From: an uncultured Acetatifactor sp.
GTDB taxonomy: Bacteria; Bacillota; Clostridia; Lachnospirales; Lachnospiraceae
Reading direction: 5' to 3'
DNA: 64,000 nucleotides
Assembly (NCBI GenBank): GCA_910584435.1
Contig: CAJUAP010000005.1
Location: 5,357 to 69,356, forward strand
Positions within the stretch are counted from its first letter, which is position 1, and each line of letters begins with the position of its first letter. This document shows, in pieces, positions 50,712 through 58,958 of the stretch. The translations under genes and the position numbers were made by a program. The notes beneath the pieces are model-generated. The model was not told the origin of the DNA and did not search any database. It worked only from the letters and a program-made list of their open reading frames with translations.

Positions 50712-51200
50712 ATGGCGAAGCAGAAGGAAACGAAGACAAATGCTATGCGAATTTTGGAGGCCATGGAAATATCTTTTGAGCATTATATCTATGAATGCAA
50801 TGAGTTTGTGGATGGTCTGCAGATTGCGGATCAGCTTTCCCTGCCCTATGAAAAAGTATATAAGACCCTGGTGACGGTGGGGAATAGCGGAAATTATTTT
50901 GTTTTTGTACTTCCGGTGGCAGAAGAGCTGGATTTAAAGGCGGCGGCTAAGAGTGTAGGTGAGAAAAATGTAGAGATGATTGCCGTGAAGGATATCAACC
51001 GTGTTACAGGATATATCCGGGGAGGGTGTACGCCCATCGGCATGAAAAAGCAGTATGTGACAAGAATTGACAGTTCGGCCATGGAACAGGAGAGGATTGT
51101 GGTCAGCGGAGGGCGGATTGGTTCTCAATTGGAACTTCTGCCGGAAGATCTGGCGAGAGCTGCCGGGGCGGAGTTTGCTGATATTATCCGGCATCATTGA
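50712..51200 (+). CDS. ybaK: Cys-tRNA(Pro) deacylase, YbaK/EbsC family
   Basis: 162-aa trans-editing enzyme of the YbaK/EbsC (INS superfamily) type, which removes mischarged cysteine from tRNA(Pro). Family features: TNAMRILEAMEISFEHYIYE, LPYEKVYKTLVTVG, FVFVLPVAEELDLKAAAKSVG with catalytic-site region K, and RVTGYIRGGCTPIGMKK. Start ATG 50712 follows GGGAGGAAGT. Stands alone; closed by a terminator. Confidence 0.94.
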   Translation: MAKQKETKTNAMRILEAMEISFEHYIYECNEFVDGLQIADQLSLPYEKVYKTLVTVGNSGNYFVFVLPVAEELDLKAAAKSVGEKNVEMIAVKDINRVTGYIRGGCTPIGMKKQYVTRIDSSAMEQERIVVSGGRIGSQLELLPEDLARAAGAEFADIIRHH

Positions 51201-51259
51201 TGATAGAAGAGGCATTTGATTTCTGAAAGTGCCGGTTATCTTTATAAAAAGGAAAAGAT

Positions 51260-51293
51260 AAGTCAATCTGCTTTGTGCAGACTGGCTTTTTTT
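51260..51293 (+). terminator. Terminator after the ybaK-like gene
   Basis: AGTCAATCTGC pairs with GCAGACTGGCT (two G-U pairs) with a short loop, followed by seven T. Confidence 0.85.
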
Positions 51294-51360
51294 ATGCACA
51301 CGGGCACCCAGAGGGTTTCCTGACAGTTGATTTTGTTTCCGAAAGTGTCGTTCTGCTCCA

Positions 51361-51389
51361 TTGATTTTGTTTGTGATTACGTTTAAAAT
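51361..51389 (+). promoter_or_regulatory. Promoter of the XRE-Yxl operon
   Basis: TTGATT (51361-51366), 17-base spacer, TAAAAT (51384-51389). Transcription would start near 51396, so the family E element is the beginning of the leader. The 350-bp gap 51201-51550 holds only the terminator, this promoter and that element. Confidence 0.55.
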
Positions 51390-51409
51390 ATAAGCGAAAG
51401 TTCGGCTAA

Positions 51410-51542
51410 GAAATGTCAAGAGGAAGTTTTACCAGCATCTGCCCGGACAGTACCCGGAACAATGCGCGGCTATGCCCTTCAGACGAGCGTTGTTCTGCCA
51501 TCCATGGTACTGGAAGGGAAGATGCGGAACTTAAATAGGAGG
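51410..51542 (+). repeat. Leader element, family E (copy before the XRE regulator)
   Basis: GAAATGTCAAGAGGAAGTTTT, then CAGCATCTGCCCG, a hairpin ACAATGC/GCGTTGT, and GATGCGGAACTTAAATAGGAGG read in parts up to the ribosome binding site. Parallel in order and spacing to 41527-41645. Confidence 0.7.
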
Positions 51543-51550
51543 AAATTAAT

Positions 51551-52669
51551 TTGAGCATGTTACGTATTGCGGATAATATTGTCCGGTTAAGGCATGATAA
51601 GAAAATCACACAGGAGAAGCTGGCGGAATTTGTGGGTGTTACAAAAGCATCCGTTTCAAAGTGGGAAAACAGTCAGAGTACACCTGACATAACCATTCTG
51701 CCGCAGCTCGCCGCATTCTTCAATGTGACGGTGGACGAACTGATAGGGTATACGCCCCAGCTGTCAAAAGAGCAGATTCAGAAACTTTACCAGAGATTCG
51801 GAAAGGATTTCGGCCGGCGTCATTTTGAAGAAGTGATGAAGGAGACAGAGGATTATGTGAAACATTATTACTCCTGCTGGCCTTTTCTGCTGCAGATATG
51901 CATTTTGTGGTTGAATCATTATAAAATGACAGAGGATAAGGACAGACAGAAAGATATCTGTCTGCGTATTGTAAAGCTTTGTGAACATATACAGGAAAAT
52001 TGTCAAGATATGCAGATTCACGGAACTGCAGTTGTGATTCGGGCGCTCATATATTTTCAGACGGGACACATACAGGAAGTCGTTGATGAATTGGAGGAAT
52101 TTTCTGCTTCTGCCAGATTCGGCAATCAGAGCAGTGTTCTTCTGGCACAGGCATATGCAATGCTTGGCGAACAGGAAAAAGCATATGGCTATGCTCAAAT
52201 CAGTATGTATGACAATATCATGAATCTGCTTGCGAATGCAGCATGCTATCTTCAGATAAACATGGCGCAGCAGGTGTGCCGGGAGACCATAGAGCGCATT
52301 GAGCATGTGGCAGAAGCCTATCAGATTGCCGAACTCAATCCCAACAGTCTGTTAAATTTTGAGTATCAGGCAGCAGTCTGCTATCTGGCACAGGGCGAAA
52401 AGCAGAAGGCGATAGAGCATATTGACAAGTATGTTATGCTTCTGTCCAAGCTGTTTTCCGCGGCGGAATTGAACCTGCATGGGGATGCCTATTTTAACAG
52501 AATAGAAGCCTGGTTTGGCAATGAGCTTTTGAACGGAACAAATGCGCCGTGCAACAGGAAAGTTGTGCTGGAAGATGCGAAAAGAACCTTGGATGTACCG
52601 CCGTTTACTGTATTAAACGGAATACCTGAATTTGAAAAAATAAAAAATAAATTAAAGGAGATAAACTGA
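51551..52669 (+). CDS. XRE-family regulator with TPR-like C-terminus
   Basis: 372-aa transcription regulator: an N-terminal Cro/C1 helix-turn-helix (NIVRLRHDKKITQEKLAEFVGVTKASVSKWENSQSTPD) and a long alpha-helical region (about 95-350) that resembles tetratricopeptide repeats (ARFGNQSSVLLAQAYAMLGEQEKAYGYAQ). TTG start at 51551 is chosen because AGGAGG lies eight bases upstream; ATG 51557 would be too far. The stop overlaps the next ATG (TGATG), so it is cotranscribed with the YxlE/F/G-like exporter genes and is their likely regulator. Confidence 0.9.
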   Translation: MSMLRIADNIVRLRHDKKITQEKLAEFVGVTKASVSKWENSQSTPDITILPQLAAFFNVTVDELIGYTPQLSKEQIQKLYQRFGKDFGRRHFEEVMKETEDYVKHYYSCWPFLLQICILWLNHYKMTEDKDRQKDICLRIVKLCEHIQENCQDMQIHGTAVVIRALIYFQTGHIQEVVDELEEFSASARFGNQSSVLLAQAYAMLGEQEKAYGYAQISMYDNIMNLLANAACYLQINMAQQVCRETIERIEHVAEAYQIAELNPNSLLNFEYQAAVCYLAQGEKQKAIEHIDKYVMLLSKLFSAAELNLHGDAYFNRIEAWFGNELLNGTNAPCNRKVVLEDAKRTLDVPPFTVLNGIPEFEKIKNKLKEIN

Positions 52670-52872
52670 TGAATACAATGATTGAAATGTTACCCTTTTT
52701 GATTCCGCTTTTGATTGCGGAAGCCGCGCTTTTGGGATATACATTGCGGCACATTCTTACACATAGGAATTATAAGCGCGGCAACCGGACACTGTGGCTG
52801 ATTGTTGTCATTCTGGGAATGAATTTTATCGGCCCGATTCTGTATTTCATTTTAGGGAAAGAGGAAGCATAA
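52669..52872 (+). CDS. PLDc_N-domain small membrane protein (YxlE-like)
   Basis: 67-aa protein with two membrane segments, like the N-terminal domain of cardiolipin synthases (PLDc_N). Final NRTLWLIVVILGMNFIGPILYFILGK is the domain hallmark split into two parts. In Bacillus subtilis the equivalent YxlE sits with the YxlF/YxlG ABC transporter in the sigY operon. Overlaps both neighbours by one base. Confidence 0.85.
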   Translation: MNTMIEMLPFLIPLLIAEAALLGYTLRHILTHRNYKRGNRTLWLIVVILGMNFIGPILYFILGKEEA

Positions 52873-53774
52873 TGAATATTTTAGAGATTTCTCATGTGAC
52901 GAAAACATTTGGGACTAAGGCAGTCTTAAACGATTTGAGCTTTTTCGTTCCTGAACACTCTGTATTTGGCTTTATCGGACAAAACGGCGCAGGAAAAACG
53001 ACAACGATGAAAATAGTGCTTGGTCTGCTGGAAAGCAATCAGGGAGAAGTCCTGGTAAACGGCGAAAAAGTAACTTTTGGACAGAACTGCACAAATAAGT
53101 ATATCGGCTATCTGCCTGATGTCCCGGAATTTTACGATTTTATGACGCCGAGGGAATATCTGTCAATGTGCGGCCGGATTACAGGAATGTGCAGAGAAGA
53201 AATAAGAGAAAAGTCCGCAGAATTATTAAAAGTGGTGGGACTTGAAGGAGAAAACAAGCGTATTAAGGGGTTTTCCCGTGGTATGAAACAAAGGCTTGGC
53301 ATAGCCCAGGCGCTTTTGAACAGTCCGAAACTGTTAATTTGTGACGAACCCACATCAGCGCTTGATCCTATGGGCAGAAAAGAGGTGCTGGATATACTGT
53401 CTTCTGTAAGAGAACATACAACGGTTGTATTTTCCACGCATATTTTATCCGATGTGGAGCGTATCTGCGACCGGATTGCATTTCTTCATGAGGGAAAAGT
53501 TGCCCTGAGAGGAACATTAGAAGAAATCAGGCATATCAGAAACGGCGATAGTATTGAAATCGAGTTTCCCACAGAACAGGATGCTGATATATTTTCAGGC
53601 ATTTATTCCGGCGGCAGGAAGGCAGGGAGGACGAAACTGCTTTTTTGCAAAAGGACAGAGCGCGATATGCTGCAGATGATGGAATGTCTGTCACAAAATC
53701 TGATTCCCATTTTGCGTATGGAGAAACTGGAACCATCGCTGGAGGACTTGTTTTTGGAGGTGGTTGGAAAATGA
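52872..53774 (+). CDS. ABC transporter ATP-binding protein (YxlF-like)
   Basis: 300-aa ABC ATPase: Walker A GQNGAGKTTT, signature GFSRGMKQRLGIAQALL, Walker B LLICDEPTSALD, H-loop FSTHI. DrrA/BcrA-like class with a C-terminal regulatory segment. ATG 52872 overlaps the preceding TAA by one base. Works with the permease that follows; the substrate may be a peptide, an antibiotic or a lipid, not decidable here. Confidence 0.94.
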   Translation: MNILEISHVTKTFGTKAVLNDLSFFVPEHSVFGFIGQNGAGKTTTMKIVLGLLESNQGEVLVNGEKVTFGQNCTNKYIGYLPDVPEFYDFMTPREYLSMCGRITGMCREEIREKSAELLKVVGLEGENKRIKGFSRGMKQRLGIAQALLNSPKLLICDEPTSALDPMGRKEVLDILSSVREHTTVVFSTHILSDVERICDRIAFLHEGKVALRGTLEEIRHIRNGDSIEIEFPTEQDADIFSGIYSGGRKAGRTKLLFCKRTERDMLQMMECLSQNLIPILRMEKLEPSLEDLFLEVVGK

Positions 53775-54541
53775 GACAATTGAAAGCTTTTATAAAAAAA
53801 GAACTTTTAGAACAATTAAGAGGGGGCAGGGCTGTGATACTGGGGATTTTGTTCTGCCTGTTTGGAATTATGAATCCTGCCACTGCCAAAATGCTGCCAT
53901 GGCTGCTTGCAATCATGTCAGAGCAGCTTGCAGAAAGCGGGATGCATATCACAGAAATAGAAGTGGATGCGATGACTTCATGGACGCAGTTTTTTAAGAA
54001 TATGCCCATGCTGCTGATAGTGTTCATTGTTATGTTCAGCGGCATTATGACAGCGGAATATCAGAAGGGAACCCTGATCAATGTGATTACAAAGGGATTG
54101 AAACGCTGGAAAATACTGATTTCCAAGCTGTTGATCATGTCCGTGTTCTGGACGGCGGGGTATCTGATAACTTTTGCCATAACTTATGGTTACAATGCTT
54201 ATTTTTGGGACAATCATATTGCGCAGAATTTGTGCTTTGCCGCGTTTGGATATTATTTTGTGGGATTGTGGCTTATTTCCATTGTTTTACTTGCATCGGC
54301 TGTCTTAAAATCCGCATCCGGTGTTACGCTTTTTGCGGGAGCGGCCGTTATCATCTCATACCTGTCAGGTTTCCTGCCTGCGCTTCGGGAGTATGTGCCC
54401 ACATTTCTGTTGAATGCGAATGAGCTTCTGATGGGAGCGGCTGACAGGAGCAGGTGTTCTGCCGCCGTGGGAATTACCCTGTTTCTGATGGTGTTTAACG
54501 GAGTTTTATCTGTTCTGCTGTTCAATAAAAGAATGTTGTGA
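53771..54541 (+). CDS. ABC-2 type permease (YxlG-like)
   Basis: 256-aa integral membrane permease with about six membrane segments, forming the exporter with the preceding ATPase. N-terminal MRQLKAFIKKELLEQLRGGRAV is typical of ABC-2 permeases, and the FSGIMTAEYQKGTLINVITKG loop matches the NatB/YxlG type. The start ATGA overlaps the ATPase stop, and GGAGG lies ten bases upstream. Confidence 0.9.
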   Translation: MRQLKAFIKKELLEQLRGGRAVILGILFCLFGIMNPATAKMLPWLLAIMSEQLAESGMHITEIEVDAMTSWTQFFKNMPMLLIVFIVMFSGIMTAEYQKGTLINVITKGLKRWKILISKLLIMSVFWTAGYLITFAITYGYNAYFWDNHIAQNLCFAAFGYYFVGLWLISIVLLASAVLKSASGVTLFAGAAVIISYLSGFLPALREYVPTFLLNANELLMGAADRSRCSAAVGITLFLMVFNGVLSVLLFNKRML

Positions 54542-54563
54542 AAAAATTTTGTATGAAAACTAT

Positions 54564-54591
54564 TTGAATACAAAATGATTTATGATACAAT
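54564..54591 (+). promoter_or_regulatory. Possible promoter of the lactonase-family gene
   Basis: TTGAAT (54564-54569), 16-base spacer, TACAAT (54586-54591), about 115 bases before the start. A family F leader segment (GTGTCTGTGCGCTG, 54647-54660) follows it. Confidence 0.55.
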
Positions 54592-54706
54592 AGCTTTGAT
54601 GTGAGGAAAAGCATTTTGAGTTCTTATTCCAGGGCGGGTTGTGTCTGTGCGCTGTCCGGCACGAACCGTTGGATGTATCAGGAACAGCGCAGAAACGGAG
54701 ATTCTT

Positions 54707-55774
54707 ATGGAGAAAGAGAATTATGTGGCGTATATCTCCACTTATACACATGGGGATAAGCATGGGATTAAAATATATGATGTGGATATGGAGAAAGGAC
54801 GCTTTATTGAAAAGGATAAGGTGGAGATAACAAATTCTTCTTATGTGAGCATATCTCATAACAAAAAGTATCTGTATTCCATTACGGATTTCGGCGTGGA
54901 GTCCTATCTGATCTGGAAGGACGGAAATCTGCGTTTCCTGAATTATGCGCCTATCAACGGGATGAGAGGATGTTATCTTTCCACAGATTATACGGATAGA
55001 TTTCTCTTTGTAGCAGGATACCATGACGGGAAGCTGACGGTATTGAAACTCCATGAGAATGGCGCCATTGGTGAGATTACGGATGAGATATTTCATAAAG
55101 GTCTGGGGAGTATTGCAGAACGTAATTTCAGACCTCATATCAACTGCGCCAGAATGACACATGATAACAAATATCTGCTGGTGGCGGATCAGGGGATGGA
55201 TCATGTGAATGTATACCGCTTTGACGGGGTGAACGGTAAAGTGCTTCTGGCAGATGTGATCAGAAGTGATATGGAATCGGCTCCCAGGCATATTAAGTTT
55301 TCCAGGAATGGGCGTTTTGTCTATATTATACATGAGTGGAAGTGCTATATCGATGTGTATTCCTACGAAGAGAAGAAGGGACAGCCTGTGTTTGAGAAGA
55401 TACAGACAGTGCCCACCTGTAAAATTGAAGAGGGGAGTTCCAATGCCTCCAGTGCGTTGAGCTTTTCGGCAGATTACAAATATCTCCTCAGTTCCAATGC
55501 AGGGGACAATTCTGTGGTGATGTTCCGGGTGGATGAAGAGACAGGGATGCTTTCAAAAGTATTCTGTCTGCCTATCAGCGGAGAGTATCCGAAGGATGTG
55601 GCGTTATTCCCTGATAACAGGCATCTGGTGTCTCTGAACCATGAGTCCAATGATATGACGTTTTTCCGTGTTGATGAGGAGCATGGTACTATGGTGATGA
55701 ACGGAGCGCCTGTGAAGGTGGATGTGCCGAATTGTATTGTGTTTCATAAACTGGCAGCAGAAGAGGAAGAATGA
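54707..55774 (+). CDS. Lactonase-family beta-propeller protein (6-phosphogluconolactonase-like)
   Basis: 355-aa seven-bladed beta-propeller of the YbhE/Pgl type lactonase family. Typical are YVAYISTYTHGDKHGIKIYD, DYTDRFLFVAGYHDGKLTVLKL, HDNKYLLVADQGMDHVNVYRFD, PRHIKFSRNGRFVYIIHEWKCYIDVY split between blades, and FPDNRHLVSLNHESNDMTFF. Pgl hydrolyses 6-phosphogluconolactone, but many family members have other or unknown substrates and no pentose-phosphate genes are nearby. Start ATG 54707 follows ACGGAG. Terminated against aroC. Confidence 0.88.
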   Translation: MEKENYVAYISTYTHGDKHGIKIYDVDMEKGRFIEKDKVEITNSSYVSISHNKKYLYSITDFGVESYLIWKDGNLRFLNYAPINGMRGCYLSTDYTDRFLFVAGYHDGKLTVLKLHENGAIGEITDEIFHKGLGSIAERNFRPHINCARMTHDNKYLLVADQGMDHVNVYRFDGVNGKVLLADVIRSDMESAPRHIKFSRNGRFVYIIHEWKCYIDVYSYEEKKGQPVFEKIQTVPTCKIEEGSSNASSALSFSADYKYLLSSNAGDNSVVMFRVDEETGMLSKVFCLPISGEYPKDVALFPDNRHLVSLNHESNDMTFFRVDEEHGTMVMNGAPVKVDVPNCIVFHKLAAEEEE

Positions 55775-55788
55775 AATAGAGGCTTCGA

Positions 55789-55810
55789 CGGCGGATGCTG
55801 ACGAAGCCTC
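55789..55810. terminator. Hairpin between lactonase and aroC
   Basis: GAGGCTTCG pairs with CGAAGCCTC. On the minus strand it is followed by TATTTCATTCTT, so it may terminate aroC; the + strand tail is poor. Confidence 0.5.
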
Positions 55811-55844
55811 ATATGAATCGCCGGAATATGTTCCCGGCGGCATC

Positions 55845-56945
55845 CTATTTCCGGTAAAATGAGACAATGGAATCTAATCTGGCTGTCATGTTGACCAATA
55901 AAGCATCCAATATGGTGAGAGCGGTCATACATTCCATGACAACCACTGCCCTGGGTACAATGATGGGGTCATGGCGGCCCTTGATGTTGATCTGTATTTC
56001 TTCGCCGGACTGGCTGACGGTCTGCTGGGTGCGGAAAATGGAAGGGGTAGGTTTCACATATGCCCGAATGATGACAGTGCTGCCATCGCTGATGCCGCCT
56101 AAGATGCCGCCGGCATGGTTGGTGGTTTTGGTGACGGAACCGTTTTCCGTGCGGAATGCATCATTGTTTTCGCTGCCGTAACGAAGGGCGGTCTGACAGC
56201 CGTCGCCGATTTCCACTGCTTTTACCGCGCCTATGGACATAATAGCTTTTGCCAGGTTGGCATCTAATTTCTCAAAGACCGGATCTCCGATGCCGGCGGG
56301 GAGTCCCTCTGCAATACACTCCATGCAGCCGCCCACAGAATCCTGTTTTTGTCTGGCGGTTTCCAAATGTTTCAGCGCGGCTTGGTCCGCCTGTGGATCA
56401 GGCATGGCTGTGGGAGTTTCCAGGATGGCCTGTCTGTCAAATCTGGACATATCTGCCTCAACAGGGCCGATGGAGCGTGTATAAGCGCAGACAAAGATGC
56501 CCATTTGTTCCAATATTTTACATGCAATGGCGCCTGCGGCTACACGGCCTATGGTTTCACGACCTGAGGAGCGTCCGCCGCCCCGGTAATCGCGGAAGCC
56601 GTATTTCGCATCAAAAGTATAGTCGGCATGACCGGGACGGTAACAGGAAGCAATTTCACTGTAATCTTTGGAAATCTGAGAGGTATTGCGCACAAGTAAA
56701 GAGATGGGCGTACCGGTGGTGCGGCCGTCAAATACACCGGAGAGAATCTCTACCGCATCTGCTTCCCTGCGCTGGGTGGTGATGCTGCTGGCGCCGGGTC
56801 TGCGTCTGTCAAGATAGCGTTGTATGACCGCCTCATTCAGAGGTAAGCCTGCAGGACAGCCGTCAATAACTACGCCTATGGCTTTCCCGTGGGATTCCCC
56901 CCAGGTTGTTATTTTGAAAATGGTACCATATGTAGATCCTGCCAT
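55845..56945 (-). CDS. aroC: Chorismate synthase
   Basis: 366-aa enzyme forming chorismate from EPSP, the last shared step of aromatic amino-acid synthesis; requires reduced FMN. Signatures are GTIFKITTWGESHGKAIGVVIDGCPAGL, YRPGHADYTFDAKYGFRDYRGGGRSSGRET in parts, and GGISDGSTVIIRAYVKPTPSI. Start ATG at 56945 (MAGSTYG) with AAGGAGT upstream; the frame reaches back to 56981. Alone on its strand and convergent with the lactonase-family gene. Confidence 0.97.
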   Translation of the reverse strand: MAGSTYGTIFKITTWGESHGKAIGVVIDGCPAGLPLNEAVIQRYLDRRRPGASSITTQRREADAVEILSGVFDGRTTGTPISLLVRNTSQISKDYSEIASCYRPGHADYTFDAKYGFRDYRGGGRSSGRETIGRVAAGAIACKILEQMGIFVCAYTRSIGPVEADMSRFDRQAILETPTAMPDPQADQAALKHLETARQKQDSVGGCMECIAEGLPAGIGDPVFEKLDANLAKAIMSIGAVKAVEIGDGCQTALRYGSENNDAFRTENGSVTKTTNHAGGILGGISDGSTVIIRAYVKPTPSIFRTQQTVSQSGEEIQINIKGRHDPIIVPRAVVVMECMTALTILDALLVNMTARLDSIVSFYRK

Positions 56946-57009
56946 AATGACTCCTTTCTTGTAGATATGAGCTGATTTCATTTAATGTTGGTTCATTTGT
57001 TTCCCATAC

Positions 57010-57038
57010 ATTATACAAAAAGACGGATGAAATGGCAA
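57010..57038 (-). promoter_or_regulatory. Sigma-A-like promoter of aroC
   Basis: Minus strand: TTGCCA (57038-57033), 17-base spacer, TATAAT (57015-57010), about 65 bases before the start codon. Confidence 0.75.
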
Positions 57039-57045
57039 AGCTTTT

Positions 57046-57141
57046 TTCAGTTCAGACAGCCCCTATCGCGAAGGCAAAACGTATTCTTTCCGCGTTTCGT
57101 GTGTATTCTTGTGATAGTCCAGTGACATGTCCGAACTGTTA
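57046..57141 (+). repeat. Palindromic intergenic element, family B (tgt copy)
   Basis: CAGTTCAGACAG (57048-57059) faces CATGTCCGAACTGTT (57126-57140), a mismatched long stem. Between them, CGCGAAGGCAAAACG, TTCTTTCCGCGTTTCG and GTGTGTATTCTTGT closely follow the 15.5 kb element, minus its internal GC-rich hairpin. Confidence 0.75.
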
Positions 57142-57169
57142 TTGAATATAAATTCAGGAGGTTGACAAG

Positions 57170-58315
57170 ATGATGTATCGCATATTAAAGCAGGAAGGCA
57201 GGGCAAAGAGGGCCGAACTGCAGACGGTTCATGGCACGATACAGACACCGGTATTTATGAATGTGGGAACTGCTGCGGCAATCAAAGGCGCTGTGGGCAC
57301 TGATGATCTGGAACAGATCAAGACGCAGGTAGAGCTTTCCAATACATATCATCTGCATGTACGTCCGGGAGATCTGGTGGTGAAGCAGCTTGGAGGGCTT
57401 CATAAGTTTATGTCATGGGATAAGCCCATACTGACGGATTCCGGGGGTTTTCAGGTGTTCTCCCTTGCAGGGCTGCGCAAGATTAAGGAAGAGGGGGTCT
57501 ATTTTCACTCCCATGTGGATGGGCGTAAGATTTTCATGGGGCCGGAGGAAAGCATGCGCATTCAATCCAATCTGGCATCTACCATAGCTATGGCATTTGA
57601 CGAATGTGCGCCCAGCAAGGCAGACCGGGCCTATGTTCAGGCTTCGGTGGACCGCACTGCCAGATGGCTGGAGCGGTGTAAGAAGGAAATGGCAAGGCTG
57701 AATGGCCTGGAAGATACCATTAACCCTGGACAGCTGCTGTTCGGCATTAATCAGGGGGCGGTATATCCCGATATCAGAATAGAGCATGCAAAGCGTATTG
57801 CAGAGCTGGAGCTGGATGGCTATGCGGTCGGAGGGCTTGCAGTAGGAGAAACCCATGAGGAGATGTATTACATTTTGGATGAGGTGGTACCTTTCCTGCC
57901 AAAAGAGAAACCCACATATCTGATGGGAGTAGGAACCCCGGCGAATATTCTGGAAGGGGTGGAAAGGGGAGTGGATTTCTTCGACTGTGTATATCCCAGC
58001 AGAAACGGGCGTCATGGACATCTATATACCAATCATGGCAAGATTAACCTGTTCAATGCAAAATATGAGCTGGACGACAGGCCGATTGAGGAAGGCTGTG
58101 GGTGTCCTGCGTGCAGACGTTATTCCAGGGCTTATATCAGGCATCTGCTGAAGGCAAAGGAAATGCTGGGCATGCGTTTGTGTGTGCTTCACAATTTATA
58201 TTTCTATAACACTATGATGGAAGAAATCAGATCCGCACTGGATGAGGGGAGATATGCAGAGTACAAGAAGCAGAAGATGGCAGGCTGGAAATCAAACGGA
58301 CCACTTGACCAATAG
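57170..58315 (+). CDS. tgt: tRNA-guanine transglycosylase
   Basis: 381-aa enzyme that swaps guanine for preQ1 at tRNA position 34 during queuosine synthesis. TIM barrel with TPVFMNVGTAAAIKGA, the catalytic TDSGGFQVFSL, AMAFDECAPSKADRAYV, LMGVGTPANILEGVERGVDFFDCV in parts, and the zinc site CGCPACRRYSRAYIRHLL. AGGAGG lies eight bases before ATG 57170. yajC follows, a linkage common in bacteria. Confidence 0.97.
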   Translation: MMYRILKQEGRAKRAELQTVHGTIQTPVFMNVGTAAAIKGAVGTDDLEQIKTQVELSNTYHLHVRPGDLVVKQLGGLHKFMSWDKPILTDSGGFQVFSLAGLRKIKEEGVYFHSHVDGRKIFMGPEESMRIQSNLASTIAMAFDECAPSKADRAYVQASVDRTARWLERCKKEMARLNGLEDTINPGQLLFGINQGAVYPDIRIEHAKRIAELELDGYAVGGLAVGETHEEMYYILDEVVPFLPKEKPTYLMGVGTPANILEGVERGVDFFDCVYPSRNGRHGHLYTNHGKINLFNAKYELDDRPIEEGCGCPACRRYSRAYIRHLLKAKEMLGMRLCVLHNLYFYNTMMEEIRSALDEGRYAEYKKQKMAGWKSNGPLDQ

Positions 58316-58333
58316 CGTTTTTTTGTGTATGAT
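58305..58333 (+). promoter_or_regulatory. Internal promoter for yajC
   Basis: TTGACC (58305-58310), 17-base spacer, TATGAT (58328-58333). The -35 box lies in the final tgt codons. It would let yajC be expressed apart from tgt. Confidence 0.6.
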
Positions 58334-58381
58334 AGTTACTTGAGATGACTTAGAGGCGGATATCGCCGGATTGGAGGAAAC

Positions 58382-58699
58382 ATGGGAATTATATTGGCAG
58401 AAGGTGAAGTGGTTGGCGGAACAGGCAGTTTTTGGGGGATTATGCTGATCTATGCCCTTATGATTGGCGCAATGTGGTTTTTCTTTATGCGGCCTCAAAG
58501 CAAGGAGAAAAAGAAAGTGGCAGCAATGCTTTCGGCATTGGAAATCGGCGATTGTGTGCATACGACGGCAGGATTTTATGGCATTGTGATTGATATTACG
58601 GATGATATGGTCATTGTGGAGTTCGGCAATAACAGGAACTGCCGTATTCCAATGGACAAGTCTGCAATCAGCCGTGTAGAGAAGCCCGGCGAGAATTAA
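58382..58699 (+). CDS. yajC: Preprotein translocase subunit YajC
   Basis: 105-aa single-pass membrane protein of the Sec-associated SecDF-YajC complex. One membrane segment (SFWGIMLIYALMIGAMWFFF), then the family signature RPQSKEKKKVAAMLSALEIGDCVHTTAGFYGIV. Start ATG 58382 follows TTGGAGG. Downstream of tgt and closed by a strong terminator; secD/secF are not present. Confidence 0.96.
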   Translation: MGIILAEGEVVGGTGSFWGIMLIYALMIGAMWFFFMRPQSKEKKKVAAMLSALEIGDCVHTTAGFYGIVIDITDDMVIVEFGNNRNCRIPMDKSAISRVEKPGEN

Positions 58700-58730
58700 G
58701 GGAATTGTCGGAACGAAAAAGGGAGACTGG

Positions 58731-58778
58731 AAAAGCGGACTGATGCTGGAAGAGTATCGGTTCGCTTTTATTTTATTT
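58731..58778 (+). terminator. Rho-independent terminator after yajC
   Basis: A 17-bp stem AAAAGCGGACTGATGCT/AGTATCGGTTCGCTTTT with three G-U pairs, followed by TTATTTTATTT. Confidence 0.85.
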
Positions 58779-58828
58779 GCATTTTTATCCATTGTCAGGA
58801 TTCATTCTTGATTCTTTATAACATTTTG

Positions 58829-58857
58829 TTGATATTTATCCGTTTATCAGTTATGAT
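58829..58857 (+). promoter_or_regulatory. Sigma-A-like promoter for leuB-ilvD-ilvB
   Basis: TTGATA (58829-58834), 17-base spacer, TATGAT (58852-58857), about 100 bases before leuB and downstream of the yajC terminator. Confidence 0.75.
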
Positions 58858-58958
58858 AAAAGGAAAAGTTTTGAGGCAACGGGCAGACCGGGAGAAGCAT
58901 TGACAGAAATATTAAGCAGCAGACGGACAGCGGTATGCCGGAAAGGACAGGGATTGTT

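Noticed and set aside
50597..50874. Two small frames upstream of the ybaK-like gene
   Set aside because: They overlap each other and the ybaK start, with no domain and poor ribosome binding sites.
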